Translations under genes and position numbers: made by a program
In this document: positions 1 through 8,278 of the stretch, in pieces
Numbering within the stretch: position 1 is the stretch's first letter
Layout: each line of letters starts with the position of its first letter
Origin: Schlesneria sp.
GTDB taxonomy: Bacteria; Planctomycetota; Planctomycetia; Planctomycetales; Planctomycetaceae
Length of the DNA: 10,477 nt
Direction: 5' to 3'
Assembly: GCA_025353525.1 (NCBI GenBank)
Contig: JANXOO010000164.1
Span: forward strand, 1 to 10,477
Notes under the pieces: model-generated
Databases searched by the model: none
What the model saw: the letters and a program-made list of their open reading frames with translations, nothing else
What the model was told of the DNA's origin: nothing

Positions 1-275
1 TGGGATTGTTTCCGAACGACATTGAAGTTGGCATGGTGTTTGAAACACGCGACCCAGAGACCGACGAGACGCTTCATTTCCGTATTACCAATATCGACGC
101 CGGCAAAGTGACTGTTGACGGAAATCATCCGTTGGCCGGCATGGCGTTACGTTTTGAAGCAACAGTGCTGGAGGTTCGTGCTGCAACGGAAGAAGAAATT
201 GAAACTCCAGTATTCGTCGATGTCCGGAAACGAAATTCGCGACCTGCGGTTGGCGGGCGAAGAGGTGACTCATGA
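1..275 (+). CDS. slyD: SlyD-like FKBP-type peptidyl-prolyl cis-trans isomerase, C-terminal part, cut by the window edge and with an aberrant tail
   Basis: This is the end of a SlyD-family prolyl isomerase and chaperone; the frame runs open off the left edge, so the catalytic N-terminal part is missing from view. The visible part has the end of the insert-in-flap domain (VGMVFE, then a Thr/Asp/Glu-rich turn) and the family signature VDGNHPLAG (114-140), followed by the last FKBP strand [11 protein letters not shown] and ATEEEI. SlyD family members usually go on into a His/Gly-rich metal-binding tail. Here the last 23 or so residues (from about 204) are Arg-rich and have no SlyD character, because the DNA there encodes a metallo-hydrolase in another frame. 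The TTG at 6 is not a real start. The family call is secure. The native C-terminus is probably lost, either in the genome or in the assembly. Confidence 0.8.
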   Translation, partial: GLFPNDIEVGMVFETRDPETDETLHFRITNIDAGKVTVDGNHPLAGMALRFEATVLEVRAATEEEIETPVFVDVRKRNSRPAVGGRRGDS

Positions 276-585
276 AGTGAGAACACCGCTGGTCTGCTAC
301 ACGGGCGACACGGCTCCGCCGGGTCTGGACAACTACCCGCCGCTCTTCGATGCAAAAATCCTGATCACGGAATTGACGTTTTTCCGTCCCGAACATCGCA
401 AGGAAAAAATCTACAAATTCGGGCACATGCACCTCGACGACATTATTGAGCGAGCGGACAAATTCCGTAACGAGCTGATTATCGCAATGCACTTCAGCAC
501 CCGATACACGACGAACGAAATCGAACGTGCTGTCATGAAAAAAATGCCTCCGCAGTTGAAAGACCGGATCAAATTGTGGCTTTAA
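187..585 (+). pseudogene. C-terminal half of a metallo-beta-lactamase-fold hydrolase (RNase Z-like), truncated at its 5' end
   Basis: From about 187 this frame reads as the second half of an MBL-fold hydrolase related to ribonuclease Z. Visible motifs are [19 protein letters not shown], the metal-binding GDT (Asp at 307-309), a strand [16 protein letters not shown] (His at 424 and 430) and HFSTRY (His at 490), ending [12 protein letters not shown]. By knowledge of the family, these supply the later zinc ligands. The first metal site, HxHxDH, lies in the N-terminal half and is absent. Upstream of about 187 this frame is only the shadow of SlyD, so there is no proper start; the first ATG is at 220, with no convincing ribosome-binding site. 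About 130 residues remain of roughly 300 expected. It is most likely inactive alone, unless the window contains a misassembly and the real gene is intact elsewhere. The family assignment is good; the exact substrate (tRNA precursor or other) is unknown. Confidence 0.75.
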
Positions 586-698
586 TTCAGATTCGCCTGA
601 TCACCCAACGTACGAGCAGCGGTTCCGCCAGGAAACGCATGTCTTTTTCGACAGGGAATATCCGGCGATGATCGCTCAGCGTACTATGAACTCCCCGT

Positions 699-713
699 CC
701 GATTGAGAATCGG
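699..713. other. Small perfect hairpin between the hydrolase fragment and the sugar-nucleotide gene
   Basis: CCGATT (699-704) and AATCGG (708-713) are exact inverted repeats around a three-base loop GAG. No run of T follows on either side, so it is not a standard intrinsic terminator. It lies about 80 bases before the ATG at 792, where it could sit in a leader or be an operator. The rest of the gap 586-791 shows no gene and no convincing promoter. Confidence 0.35.
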
Positions 714-779
714 GTTGCATGGTTGTTGCCGGAAGATCGTCTCGGGTATCGTTACTGTTTCTTTTAATTGAAATTATCC

Positions 780-785
780 AAGGAG
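780..785 (+). promoter_or_regulatory. Shine-Dalgarno site AAGGAG for the SDR gene
   Basis: AAGGAG ends six bases before the ATG at 792. It decides the start: an upstream in-frame TTG at 768 would add eight residues before the Rossmann strand and would place this motif inside the coding region. Confidence 0.75.
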
Positions 786-791
786 CAGTTC

Positions 792-1775
792 ATGCAACGT
801 TGTCTGGTTACGGGTGGGGCGGGGTTTATCGGCAGCCACCTGTCCGAGCGACTGCTGGAAATGGGAAACGAGGTGACGATCCTCGACGACCTGTCGACAG
901 GCCGACGTGAGAATCTGATCCCGATCGAAAACCATCCGCGACTCAGGATTCGCACAGGCTCGATCACCGATTCGGTATTGCTTGCAGAAGTCATGGCGAA
1001 AGTCGATGTCGTTTACCACATGGCCGCAGCCGTCGGGGTCAAATTGGTCGCGGACGATCCGGTGCGGACGATTCAAACGAACATCTATCCGACGGAAGAA
1101 CTGTTGCGACTCGCCGTTCAGAGACAACAGCGCGTCTTTATCGCTTCGACCAGCGAAGTTTACGGCAAGAACCCCAAGGAACGCTGGATCGAAGAAGACG
1201 ATCTGGTTTTCGGACCCACCTCGCGGCCACGCTGGGCCTATGGATGCTCGAAGGCGATCGACGAATTTCTGGCGCTGGCGTTTCACCGCAAATTCGGTTT
1301 GCCCGTCGTGATTGGTCGTTTTTTCAACGTCGTTGGACCCAGGCAGGTCGGTCACTACGGCATGGTCATTCCACGGTTCGTTGATGCCGCCCTGAAGGGG
1401 GGGCCAGTCGTGGTCTATGACGATGGGCAGCAGGTACGTTGCTTCGGTCACGTGCGAGAAGTGGTCGATGCGGTGATTGGTCTCGTCGAAACGCCTTCCG
1501 CGCATGGTTCTGTTTACAATATCGGCAGCGATGAACCGGTGACGATTCGTCAACTGGCCGAAGAGATCATCCAGCGTGTCGACCCCGCAGTGAAGGTCGA
1601 TTTTTTGCCGTACCGCGAAGCCTATGGAGACGATTTTGAAGATGTCAGGCGTCGCGTGCCGGATGTGTCCCGTCTGGAAAAGGTACTCGGTCGCAAGCCG
1701 ACGATGAAACTCGGTGCAATTCTCGACGATATCATTCGCTGGAAACGAACTCAATTACCTGGCCATTCGACGTGA
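792..1775 (+). CDS. NAD-dependent nucleotide-sugar epimerase/decarboxylase (extended SDR, ArnA-decarboxylase/UXS-like)
   Basis: A 327-aa cytoplasmic extended SDR enzyme acting on a nucleotide sugar. The NAD-binding motif TGGAGFIG is at residues 7-14, and acidic D32/D33 at the end of the second strand favours NAD over NADP. The active site is TSEVYG (120-125) with Y150-G-C-S-K154. RFFNVVGPR (176-184) and DVRRRVPD (284-291) belong to the sugar-nucleotide binding part. The segment STSEVYG, then an acidic stretch, GP, RPRWAY and SK resembles the UDP-glucuronate decarboxylase domain of ArnA. That includes a Glu after Thr-Ser and an Arg in the DVxxR-P segment, which correspond (from memory) to the decarboxylation residues Glu434 and Arg619 of ArnA. 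A plain UDP-hexose 4-epimerase is the main alternative. The ATG is supported by AAGGAG six bases upstream. The stop overlaps the start of the next gene as GTGA, so the two products are probably co-translated and act in one glycan pathway. Confidence 0.85.
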   Translation: MQRCLVTGGAGFIGSHLSERLLEMGNEVTILDDLSTGRRENLIPIENHPRLRIRTGSITDSVLLAEVMAKVDVVYHMAAAVGVKLVADDPVRTIQTNIYPTEELLRLAVQRQQRVFIASTSEVYGKNPKERWIEEDDLVFGPTSRPRWAYGCSKAIDEFLALAFHRKFGLPVVIGRFFNVVGPRQVGHYGMVIPRFVDAALKGGPVVVYDDGQQVRCFGHVREVVDAVIGLVETPSAHGSVYNIGSDEPVTIRQLAEEIIQRVDPAVKVDFLPYREAYGDDFEDVRRRVPDVSRLEKVLGRKPTMKLGAILDDIIRWKRTQLPGHST

Positions 1776-3610
1776 TAACGCCGATGTCTCCCGTATCGGT
1801 CGACGATGCCAAACTGTTGCAGATGGCCGTTTCACCACGTCGCAAGTTGTTCCCGACACTCAGTCGCGCGTCAGCGTTCGCGCCGCTCATCGTGGTTTGC
1901 TGTATTGTTCCCTCGCTCCTGTTGCTCGGCGATCCGGTTCTTAACGAAGAGGCGTCGATCTGGGGGTTGCGAAATCTTTCCGTTGCCAATTCGACTTCGA
2001 TTGCAGAAACGCTGGAACCGGGTCTGGGTGAATCGGGCCAACCGTTGATGTTTCAACCACCCCTCGTCGCGTGGCTGAACGGTAGTGTCATTCGGTTACT
2101 TGGTCCGTCGAGTCCGTTTTCATTCTCACTCGTCTCTCTCGTCGCGACGGGGGTCGCGATTTGGTTAACGACACGGTGCGCATGGCGTGTCGGGGGCGCG
2201 AATACGGCACTGATCGCGGCTTTGTTGATGTGCAGCCACCCGTTCGTGCTTGAATCGGCCATTTCTCCGGTCAACGGGCCTGCAGGCTACTGCCTGTTAC
2301 TGACATCAGTCTTCGGACTTCAGCGGCACCAGGAAGGAAACCGGCCCGGATTTTCGCTCAGTTTGTTACTCGGCGGTTTCGTATGGGGTCTGGCGTTACT
2401 CGCGATCGGCCCGGTCGCATTCAGTGTTCCACTGATATTCGCCGTTCACGCGTTTAACCCGTTCAGTCGACCGCAAGCCGATCCGGTGACCGGGATCGCG
2501 CAACGACGATTTGCCGAAAGTCGACGTGGTCAGTGTTCGGTCGCGATTTTTGCGGGAATCGGGTTGCTCGTCGGGGGTTGGTGGGAAGTGCTGATGCTTC
2601 TGCAATACGGGACGCCATTTTTGCGGTCCTGGTGGTCGAGTCTGGCCGTCGAATTCGTGACGGGTGGAAACGCCGATTGGCAATGTGATCTGAATCCTCA
2701 CATGCAGCCAAACTGGCGAGAATGGCTGACACAATCGGCCATGTTGCTCGGCTGGATGATCGTGGGACTCGAACGGGCGTGGCACGAATGGTATCGACCG
2801 CACGACGAGCGTAGTCGGCAACGCTGCCAACTGCTGATGTTGTGGTGGTGGATCACATTCTGCGGACGTGTGCTTGCAGAATTCTGCGGACTATGGATGC
2901 CTGCAAACACCGCCGTCTGGAACGCTGCGCTGCTTGTTCCCGTCATACTTCTGGCTTCTCTGGGAATCGGGTCGCTGATCGAACGCGCGGTCTCGCGGCG
3001 TGGCGAATTCTTTCTGATCGTACTGATGGTCAGCCTGACGGTCTGGCGACTGACAATGTCATGGACGATTGCGATCGGATGTACTGCAATTGCCTCGGTA
3101 TTGATGGTTTGCGGCCCGATGATTTTTCGGTCGACAGGCCGGACTGAATCGGACTGGACCGAAGATGGCTGGCGTCAGCTATTGCAGTTCACCGTCTACG
3201 GTTCGCTGGTCGCATGTTTGTCAGCAGGGCCGGCTTTGCGAAATTCCATCTCATCCGATGAAATGCGACTCGCCGAATTGAATATCCGATTGAAGGCATT
3301 GCCCGAGGTTCGTCGCATTTCGGTGCTTTCAAGTCGCGACCCGGTCCCCATTACGCTCAGGTACGTCCTGCGGCGGCGTTGGCCGAAAGCGGAACTTGTT
3401 GCGACGGAAGGTGAAGACACCGGATTGACCCAGGCAATGGAAGCAGAGACCGCAGCGCCCCGATCAAGTTTTCTGGTCCTCGAATGGATGCGTCGCGATG
3501 TCCGACTCGATTCTCACACCGGACAAGCATGGCAAATATCGGCGGTCGGCGACCCAATGCGATTTCAGGGCCGACGCCTGTCGTTAGCGCTCATTGAACC
3601 CAGGCGATAG
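1772..3610 (+). CDS. Integral membrane GT-C glycosyltransferase, ArnT/GT39-like
   Basis: A 612-aa polytopic membrane protein. After a short basic N-terminus, the first membrane segment spans about 36-52. It is followed by the loop [14 protein letters not shown] (56-69) and QPPLVAW (95-101), then roughly ten further hydrophobic segments up to about 490 and a soluble C-terminal part of about 120 residues. An acidic motif just after the first helix and a PPL-x-x-W motif about 35-40 residues later are typical of ArnT/PMT-like enzymes, which move a sugar from a polyprenyl-phosphate donor to a lipid or protein on the outer face of the membrane. The usual Asp-Glu pair appears here as Asn58-Glu59-Glu60, so catalysis is not certain. 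The GTG start overlaps the previous stop by four bases, suggesting translational coupling; ATG at 1784 is an alternative, and neither has a good ribosome-binding site. The gene partner suggests a role in envelope glycan modification. Donor and acceptor are unknown. Confidence 0.7.
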   Translation: MITPMSPVSVDDAKLLQMAVSPRRKLFPTLSRASAFAPLIVVCCIVPSLLLLGDPVLNEEASIWGLRNLSVANSTSIAETLEPGLGESGQPLMFQPPLVAWLNGSVIRLLGPSSPFSFSLVSLVATGVAIWLTTRCAWRVGGANTALIAALLMCSHPFVLESAISPVNGPAGYCLLLTSVFGLQRHQEGNRPGFSLSLLLGGFVWGLALLAIGPVAFSVPLIFAVHAFNPFSRPQADPVTGIAQRRFAESRRGQCSVAIFAGIGLLVGGWWEVLMLLQYGTPFLRSWWSSLAVEFVTGGNADWQCDLNPHMQPNWREWLTQSAMLLGWMIVGLERAWHEWYRPHDERSRQRCQLLMLWWWITFCGRVLAEFCGLWMPANTAVWNAALLVPVILLASLGIGSLIERAVSRRGEFFLIVLMVSLTVWRLTMSWTIAIGCTAIASVLMVCGPMIFRSTGRTESDWTEDGWRQLLQFTVYGSLVACLSAGPALRNSISSDEMRLAELNIRLKALPEVRRISVLSSRDPVPITLRYVLRRRWPKAELVATEGEDTGLTQAMEAETAAPRSSFLVLEWMRRDVRLDSHTGQAWQISAVGDPMRFQGRRLSLALIEPRR

Positions 3611-3646
3611 TTCATCCGGATTCAGAATCGGGATACCACAGCCAAA

Positions 3647-6600
3647 ATGACAACCGTCTGCGACCCCCTGACATCGCTCGACCTGTTTCATCCGGTCATT
3701 CGGGAATGGTTTCGTTCGCGATTCGCCGGACCGACGGAGCCCCAGCAGCAGGGTTGGCCTGATATCGTTGCTGGCCGAAATATCCTGATTGCCGCACCCA
3801 CCGGCAGCGGCAAGACACTGACTGCTTTCCTGGCGGCGATCGATCGGCTGTTCCAGGAATCGGAACGGGGCGACCTGACGAACGAAATCCGGGTGATCTA
3901 CATTTCGCCCCTTCGCGCGCTCTCGAATGACATGCATCGCAACCTCGAACAACCACTGTCCGAGATTCTGGCACTTGCCGCAGAAATGGGCCTTGACGTC
4001 CCGCCGGTCCGGGTCGGACTGCGGACCGGCGACACTCCCGCATCCAAACGCGCATCGATGCTGAAGCGCCCGCCGCATATCCTGGTCACGACGCCCGAGT
4101 CGCTCTACCTGATGCTCACAAGTCCGAAAAGTCGCGAGATCTTGCGAACAGCGCAAACCGTCATCGTTGACGAAATCCACGCGCTCGTACGCGACAAACG
4201 GGGGTCTCATCTGGCGATTACTCTGGAACGACTCGCCGCACTTTGCCCGGCCAGACTACAACGAATCGGACTGTCGGCCACACAGCGTCCCATGGACCAG
4301 ATTGCCAGCTTTCTTGTCGGAACCAACGGCACTCCCCCCGCCATTCTCGACATCGGACACGTGCGACAACTGGATCTGGGGATCGAAATACCGCCCAGCG
4401 ATCTGGGTGCTGTTTGCATGCACGATCAGTGGGCCGAGGTCAATGCGAGGATCGTCGAACTGGTCAATTCGCACCGGGCGACACTCATCTTCGTTAACAC
4501 GCGTCGACTGGCCGAACGACTCACGCATCAATTAAGCGAACTGCTCGGCGAGGACGCGATCAGCAGTCATCACGGTTCACTGGCGTACAAGCATCGGCAT
4601 GACACGGAACGGCGGTTGAAGTCGGGCGAACTAAAAGCTGTCGTCGCCACCGCATCGCTCGAAATGGGGATCGATGTCGGCTATATCGATCTGGTCATTC
4701 AGATCGGCTCGCCGCGAAACATCGCCACGTTTCTGCAGCGGATCGGTCGATCAGGACACGCGTTGGGGCTGATTCCGAAAGGACGGCTGTTCGCACTGAC
4801 GCGAGACGAATTGTTCGAGTGCATGGCGATCATGCGAGCCATTCGGGCAGGTCGACTTGATATCGTCCCGATTCCCGTTGCCCCTCTGGACGTATTGGCC
4901 CAGCAAATCGTCGCCGAAGTGGCGAGCCAGGACTGGAACACTGACGAACTGTTCGCATTGATGTGCCGGGCGGCCCCCTACCGGGATTTGCCGCGACGCG
5001 AGTTCGACCGGATCGTTCAAATTTTGTGCGAAGGAATCACGCCTGGAAGCGAGCGTAGCCGGAAATTTCTGCATCACGACCAGGTGGGTCGTCGGCTGCG
5101 ACCGAGACCCGGTGCTCGTATGGCGGCCATCGCCAATGGAGGAGCGATCCCCGAAGTGTTTGCGATCCGTGTTGTCACGGAAGAAGATCATACAGTTGTT
5201 GGTTCGGTCGATGAAGACTTTGGCACTGAGAGTCAATCGGGTGATATCTTCCTGCTGGGAAACACGTCCTGGCGGATTCGATACTTGCGCGGTGGCGATC
5301 TGTTCGTCACGGATGCGGGCGGTGCACCCCCGACAATCCCGTTCTGGCGCGGTGAGGCACCTGGTCGAACGTACGAATTGTCCGAAGAAGTGTCGCAATT
5401 GCGAGAAGACCTCGAAGCGAGACTGGATGATCCGCAAGCCGCAGAAAACTGGCTGGTTCTTGAAGCCAAAGTGAACCTGGAAGCCGCCCACCAGGCGGTC
5501 GAATATGCCAGGGCCCAGAAAGCAGCGATCGGGCTGTTGCCGACGATGCGTCGAGTCGTCTTTGAGCGATTCTTCGACGAAAGTGGCGGGATGCAACTCG
5601 TGATTCATGCCCCTTTCGGAACGCGCATCACGCGGGCCTGGGGTTTGGCCATGCGCAAGCGATTTTGCCGGTCGTTCGATTTTGAATTGCAAGCCAATGC
5701 AGATGACGACGGAATCGTGCTGTCACTTGGCCCTCAGCACAGTTTCCCGCTGGAAAGCATGTTCCCCATGCTGACCCCGCGAAACGTCCAGGCGATGTTC
5801 GAACAGGCGGTGCTGATCGTACCGATCTTTCAGAATCGGTGGCGCTGGAATGCAACCCGGGCGCTGCAGGTCTCTCGCGCCAAACTCGGTAAAAAGGTCC
5901 CTCCGGCGTTGCAACGGTTTCGCAGCGAAGACTTGTTGACTGCGGTCTTTCCCAAATTGACCGGATGTCAGGAAAACGTCGTCGGGGACATCGAACTGCC
6001 CGATCACCCGCTGGTCAAACAGACGATGGACGACTGTTTGTACGAAGCTCACGATATGGAACAGTTAAAAGTCGTGCTGGGCCGTGCCGAACGGGGTGAG
6101 ATCGAGTTCCTTGCACGCGATACGCGCGAACCTTCCCCGTTCAGCTACGAATTGATCAACGCGAACCCTTATGCATTCCTCGACGGGGGCGAAGTTGCCG
6201 AACGGCGTGCCCGAGCGGTTTCGACTCGGCGATCGTTGTCGGTCGAAAGTGTGCAGGATCTGGGGCGCCTCGATCCGGAAGCGATTTCGCAAGTCGTGGC
6301 AGAAGCTCAACCGCTCGTTCGCAATGCCGATGAACTTCACGACGCGATGCTCGGCAGAATTCTGTTACCCGACTGCGAATGCGTGGCGTGGCAAGAATTC
6401 TTCGATGAACTTGTTGCGGACGGACGAGCGACCGTTGTGAATTGCCTGATCAAGGATAGCGACGATTCCGATACCGTTGAACGAACGTCGTGGGCGGCGA
6501 CCGAACGCGTCCCGGCGGCACTTGCAGCGTTCCCGGACGCAGTCCTCACCCCGCCCGTTACGGTTCCGATCGAAGTAAAGCATGATTGGGAATCGACCGA

Positions 6601-8215
6601 TGCTCGGGTGGCTCTTGTTCGCGGGTTGCTCGAAACCTGCGGTCCGATCTCCGCCGATGCCGTCAGTGCTCGAGTTGGGATTACGAAAACTCAGGCCAGC
6701 GCCGCTTTGGAGGCGCTGGAAGGTGAAGGGGTCGTGCTTCGTGGCCGGTTCAGCGCCGGGCAGGCTCGCGACAGTGATCCATCTGAGGGCTCGGCGGCGC
6801 GACAGTGGATGGATGAATCGGATGAGTCGCGCGTATTTCCAAGCGACTTATCGACGGAATGGTGTCATCGCCGATTGCTGGCACGCATTCATCGCCTCAC
6901 GATGGATGGACTGAGAAAACAGATTGAGCCGGTCGGCGTCGATGTCTTCGTCCGTTTCCTCACGCGGCACCACGGCGTGTCGTGGTCGCATCGACGAGGT
7001 GGCTCGAACGGGTTGTTCGAAGTGGTTGCCCAGCTTCAGGGACTCGATATTCCGTCGGTCGCCTGGGAGCGGGATATACTGCCCGTGCGAGTCGAAAACT
7101 ATCAGCCCGAATGGCTCGATGAATTATGCCTGACGGGAGAAGTTGGCTGGGGACGATTGTTCCCCCCGCCCAGAAACAATGACAAGTCCAGGCCGATGGC
7201 CAGCCTGACTCGCGTCGCCCCGGTATCACTTTTCTTGCGGGAAGATGCTGCGTGGCTTACGGTTCGGGCACCCGTCACAGACCTGAACGGCCTGAGTAGT
7301 CCGGCCCAGCAGGTATTTGAACTTTTGACCAGTCACGGTGCCATGTTTGCGGCAGATTTGCTGACGGCAACGCGAATGCTCAACGATCATCTCGACGATT
7401 CACTCGGCGAACTTGTAACTCGGGGAGTTTTGACGGCGGACGGTTTTGGAGGACTGAGGGCTCTTGTCGGAGAAAAAAAGAATCCGGCCCGAAAGGCAGG
7501 TCGTCTGAAAGTTGAACGCAAACGAACCTCCCGCGCCGCAATAGGTCGCTGGTCGATCCGCGCCGATGCACATCGACCTTTATCCGATCAATCGATACCG
7601 GAATTGACGACCGAGACTCGTATCAACGCTGCTTCGACGACAGACACTGTGGGTTCCGGAAACATAACGGGTGTCGACGACCGGTCACGGTTGGCGGCAC
7701 GTGCGGCAACCGTGACCGAACGTTCGAGACCGGCGAATACCAAAGCGATCGAAGATTGGGCCTGGCAGCTCCTTCGCCGCTGGGGCGTCATTTTCCGCGA
7801 CTTGCTGGCTCGCGAGGACGGAGCACCGACGTGGTACGAGGTACTGCAGGTTTTAAGACGGCTTGAAGCCCGAGGCGAAATTCGTGGCGGACGATTTATC
7901 GCCGGGGTCGCTGGCGAGCAATTCGCACTGGCTGACAGCATTCAGCAGTTGCGTCGACTGAGGGACGAAGGTCCGACTCGCGAAATCGTTATCCTCTCGG
8001 GAGCCGATCCGTTAAATCTGATCGGTATCATCACTCGAGACGAGCGGGTTCCCTGTACGGCGTCGAATCGCATCGCCTATCTCGATGGTCTACCCGTCGC
8101 CAGCCTGCAAGGAGGTGAAGTTCGGTGGTTGCGAGAAGTGGAACGGGAAACGATGGCAGTGATTCTTTCGCGACTCCGCCAGAAAACATTGGTGATGGAA
8201 CCGGAAAAAACGTAG
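3647..8215 (+). CDS. lhr: Lhr-type superfamily 2 ATP-dependent DNA helicase, full length
   Basis: A 1522-aa helicase of the Lhr (large helicase-related) family, close to the 1538 aa of E. coli Lhr. These are 3'-to-5' DNA translocases linked to DNA repair. The first domain has a Q-like motif PTEPQQQ (29-35), Walker A APTGSGKT (50-57), DEIH (175-178) and SAT (210-212). The second has LIFVNTRR (280-287), HHGSLA (308-313), TASLEMGID (335-343) and QRIGRSGH (364-371). The Lhr-specific winged-helix and core domains follow, to about residue 900, then a long C-terminal region. A polar Ser/Thr/Arg-rich linker (about 1275-1365) separates the last conserved block, which contains RRLEARGEIRGGRFIAG and ADPLNLIGII. 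All helicase motifs look intact. ATG 3647 is the only start codon between the upstream in-frame TAG (3608) and the Q motif; the ribosome-binding site is weak. It follows the glycosyltransferase by 36 bases and may share its transcript without sharing its function. Uracil-DNA glycosylase activity has been reported for the E. coli C-terminal domain; I cannot tell whether it is kept here. Confidence 0.93.
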   Translation: MTTVCDPLTSLDLFHPVIREWFRSRFAGPTEPQQQGWPDIVAGRNILIAAPTGSGKTLTAFLAAIDRLFQESERGDLTNEIRVIYISPLRALSNDMHRNLEQPLSEILALAAEMGLDVPPVRVGLRTGDTPASKRASMLKRPPHILVTTPESLYLMLTSPKSREILRTAQTVIVDEIHALVRDKRGSHLAITLERLAALCPARLQRIGLSATQRPMDQIASFLVGTNGTPPAILDIGHVRQLDLGIEIPPSDLGAVCMHDQWAEVNARIVELVNSHRATLIFVNTRRLAERLTHQLSELLGEDAISSHHGSLAYKHRHDTERRLKSGELKAVVATASLEMGIDVGYIDLVIQIGSPRNIATFLQRIGRSGHALGLIPKGRLFALTRDELFECMAIMRAIRAGRLDIVPIPVAPLDVLAQQIVAEVASQDWNTDELFALMCRAAPYRDLPRREFDRIVQILCEGITPGSERSRKFLHHDQVGRRLRPRPGARMAAIANGGAIPEVFAIRVVTEEDHTVVGSVDEDFGTESQSGDIFLLGNTSWRIRYLRGGDLFVTDAGGAPPTIPFWRGEAPGRTYELSEEVSQLREDLEARLDDPQAAENWLVLEAKVNLEAAHQAVEYARAQKAAIGLLPTMRRVVFERFFDESGGMQLVIHAPFGTRITRAWGLAMRKRFCRSFDFELQANADDDGIVLSLGPQHSFPLESMFPMLTPRNVQAMFEQAVLIVPIFQNRWRWNATRALQVSRAKLGKKVPPALQRFRSEDLLTAVFPKLTGCQENVVGDIELPDHPLVKQTMDDCLYEAHDMEQLKVVLGRAERGEIEFLARDTREPSPFSYELINANPYAFLDGGEVAERRARAVSTRRSLSVESVQDLGRLDPEAISQVVAEAQPLVRNADELHDAMLGRILLPDCECVAWQEFFDELVADGRATVVNCLIKDSDDSDTVERTSWAATERVPAALAAFPDAVLTPPVTVPIEVKHDWESTDARVALVRGLLETCGPISADAVSARVGITKTQASAALEALEGEGVVLRGRFSAGQARDSDPSEGSAARQWMDESDESRVFPSDLSTEWCHRRLLARIHRLTMDGLRKQIEPVGVDVFVRFLTRHHGVSWSHRRGGSNGLFEVVAQLQGLDIPSVAWERDILPVRVENYQPEWLDELCLTGEVGWGRLFPPPRNNDKSRPMASLTRVAPVSLFLREDAAWLTVRAPVTDLNGLSSPAQQVFELLTSHGAMFAADLLTATRMLNDHLDDSLGELVTRGVLTADGFGGLRALVGEKKNPARKAGRLKVERKRTSRAAIGRWSIRADAHRPLSDQSIPELTTETRINAASTTDTVGSGNITGVDDRSRLAARAATVTERSRPANTKAIEDWAWQLLRRWGVIFRDLLAREDGAPTWYEVLQVLRRLEARGEIRGGRFIAGVAGEQFALADSIQQLRRLRDEGPTREIVILSGADPLNLIGIITRDERVPCTASNRIAYLDGLPVASLQGGEVRWLREVERETMAVILSRLRQKTLVMEPEKT

Positions 8216-8230
8216 TCGGCAGTTTTGTAT

Positions 8231-8252
8231 TCGACTGTTGGCAACCTGTCGA
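8231..8252. terminator. Possible weak hairpin between the convergent lhr and aroB genes
   Basis: In the 63-base gap between the two converging stop codons, TCGAC (8231-8235) pairs with GTCGA (8248-8252). Inside, GTT (8237-8239) can pair with AAC (8243-8245) around GGC. Position fits a two-way terminator, but no T run follows on either strand and the stem is short. Confidence 0.25.
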
Positions 8253-8278
8253 ACATCGGTTTCGGGCACCGCTTCAGT

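Noticed and set aside
115..186. Apparent N-terminal extension of the hydrolase fragment from a TTG start
   Set aside because: It is the out-of-frame reading of the SlyD signature region and has no likeness to an MBL-fold N-terminus.
723..752. Possible promoter TTGTTG / TATCGT before the SDR gene
   Set aside because: Only 3/6 and 4/6 matches with 18-base spacing; too weak to list as a feature.
774..1754. A 326-codon open frame on the minus strand opposite the SDR gene
   Set aside because: The plus strand shows clear SDR motifs with a good ribosome-binding site. The antisense product has a shadow composition rich in His, Arg and Asp and no recognisable motif.
3608..3646. Glycosyltransferase and Lhr lie in the same frame with only a TAG and twelve codons between them, hinting at a read-through fusion
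   Set aside because: The two proteins have unrelated functions and complete domain ends; same frame is expected one time in three.
4751..5692. A 313-codon minus-strand open frame inside lhr
   Set aside because: The plus-strand Lhr reading is conserved throughout; the antisense frame is a codon-bias shadow with no start context.
7473..7479. Run of seven A in lhr as a slippage or frameshift site
   Set aside because: The frame is intact on both sides and conserved Lhr sequence continues afterwards; no alternative frame of interest starts here.
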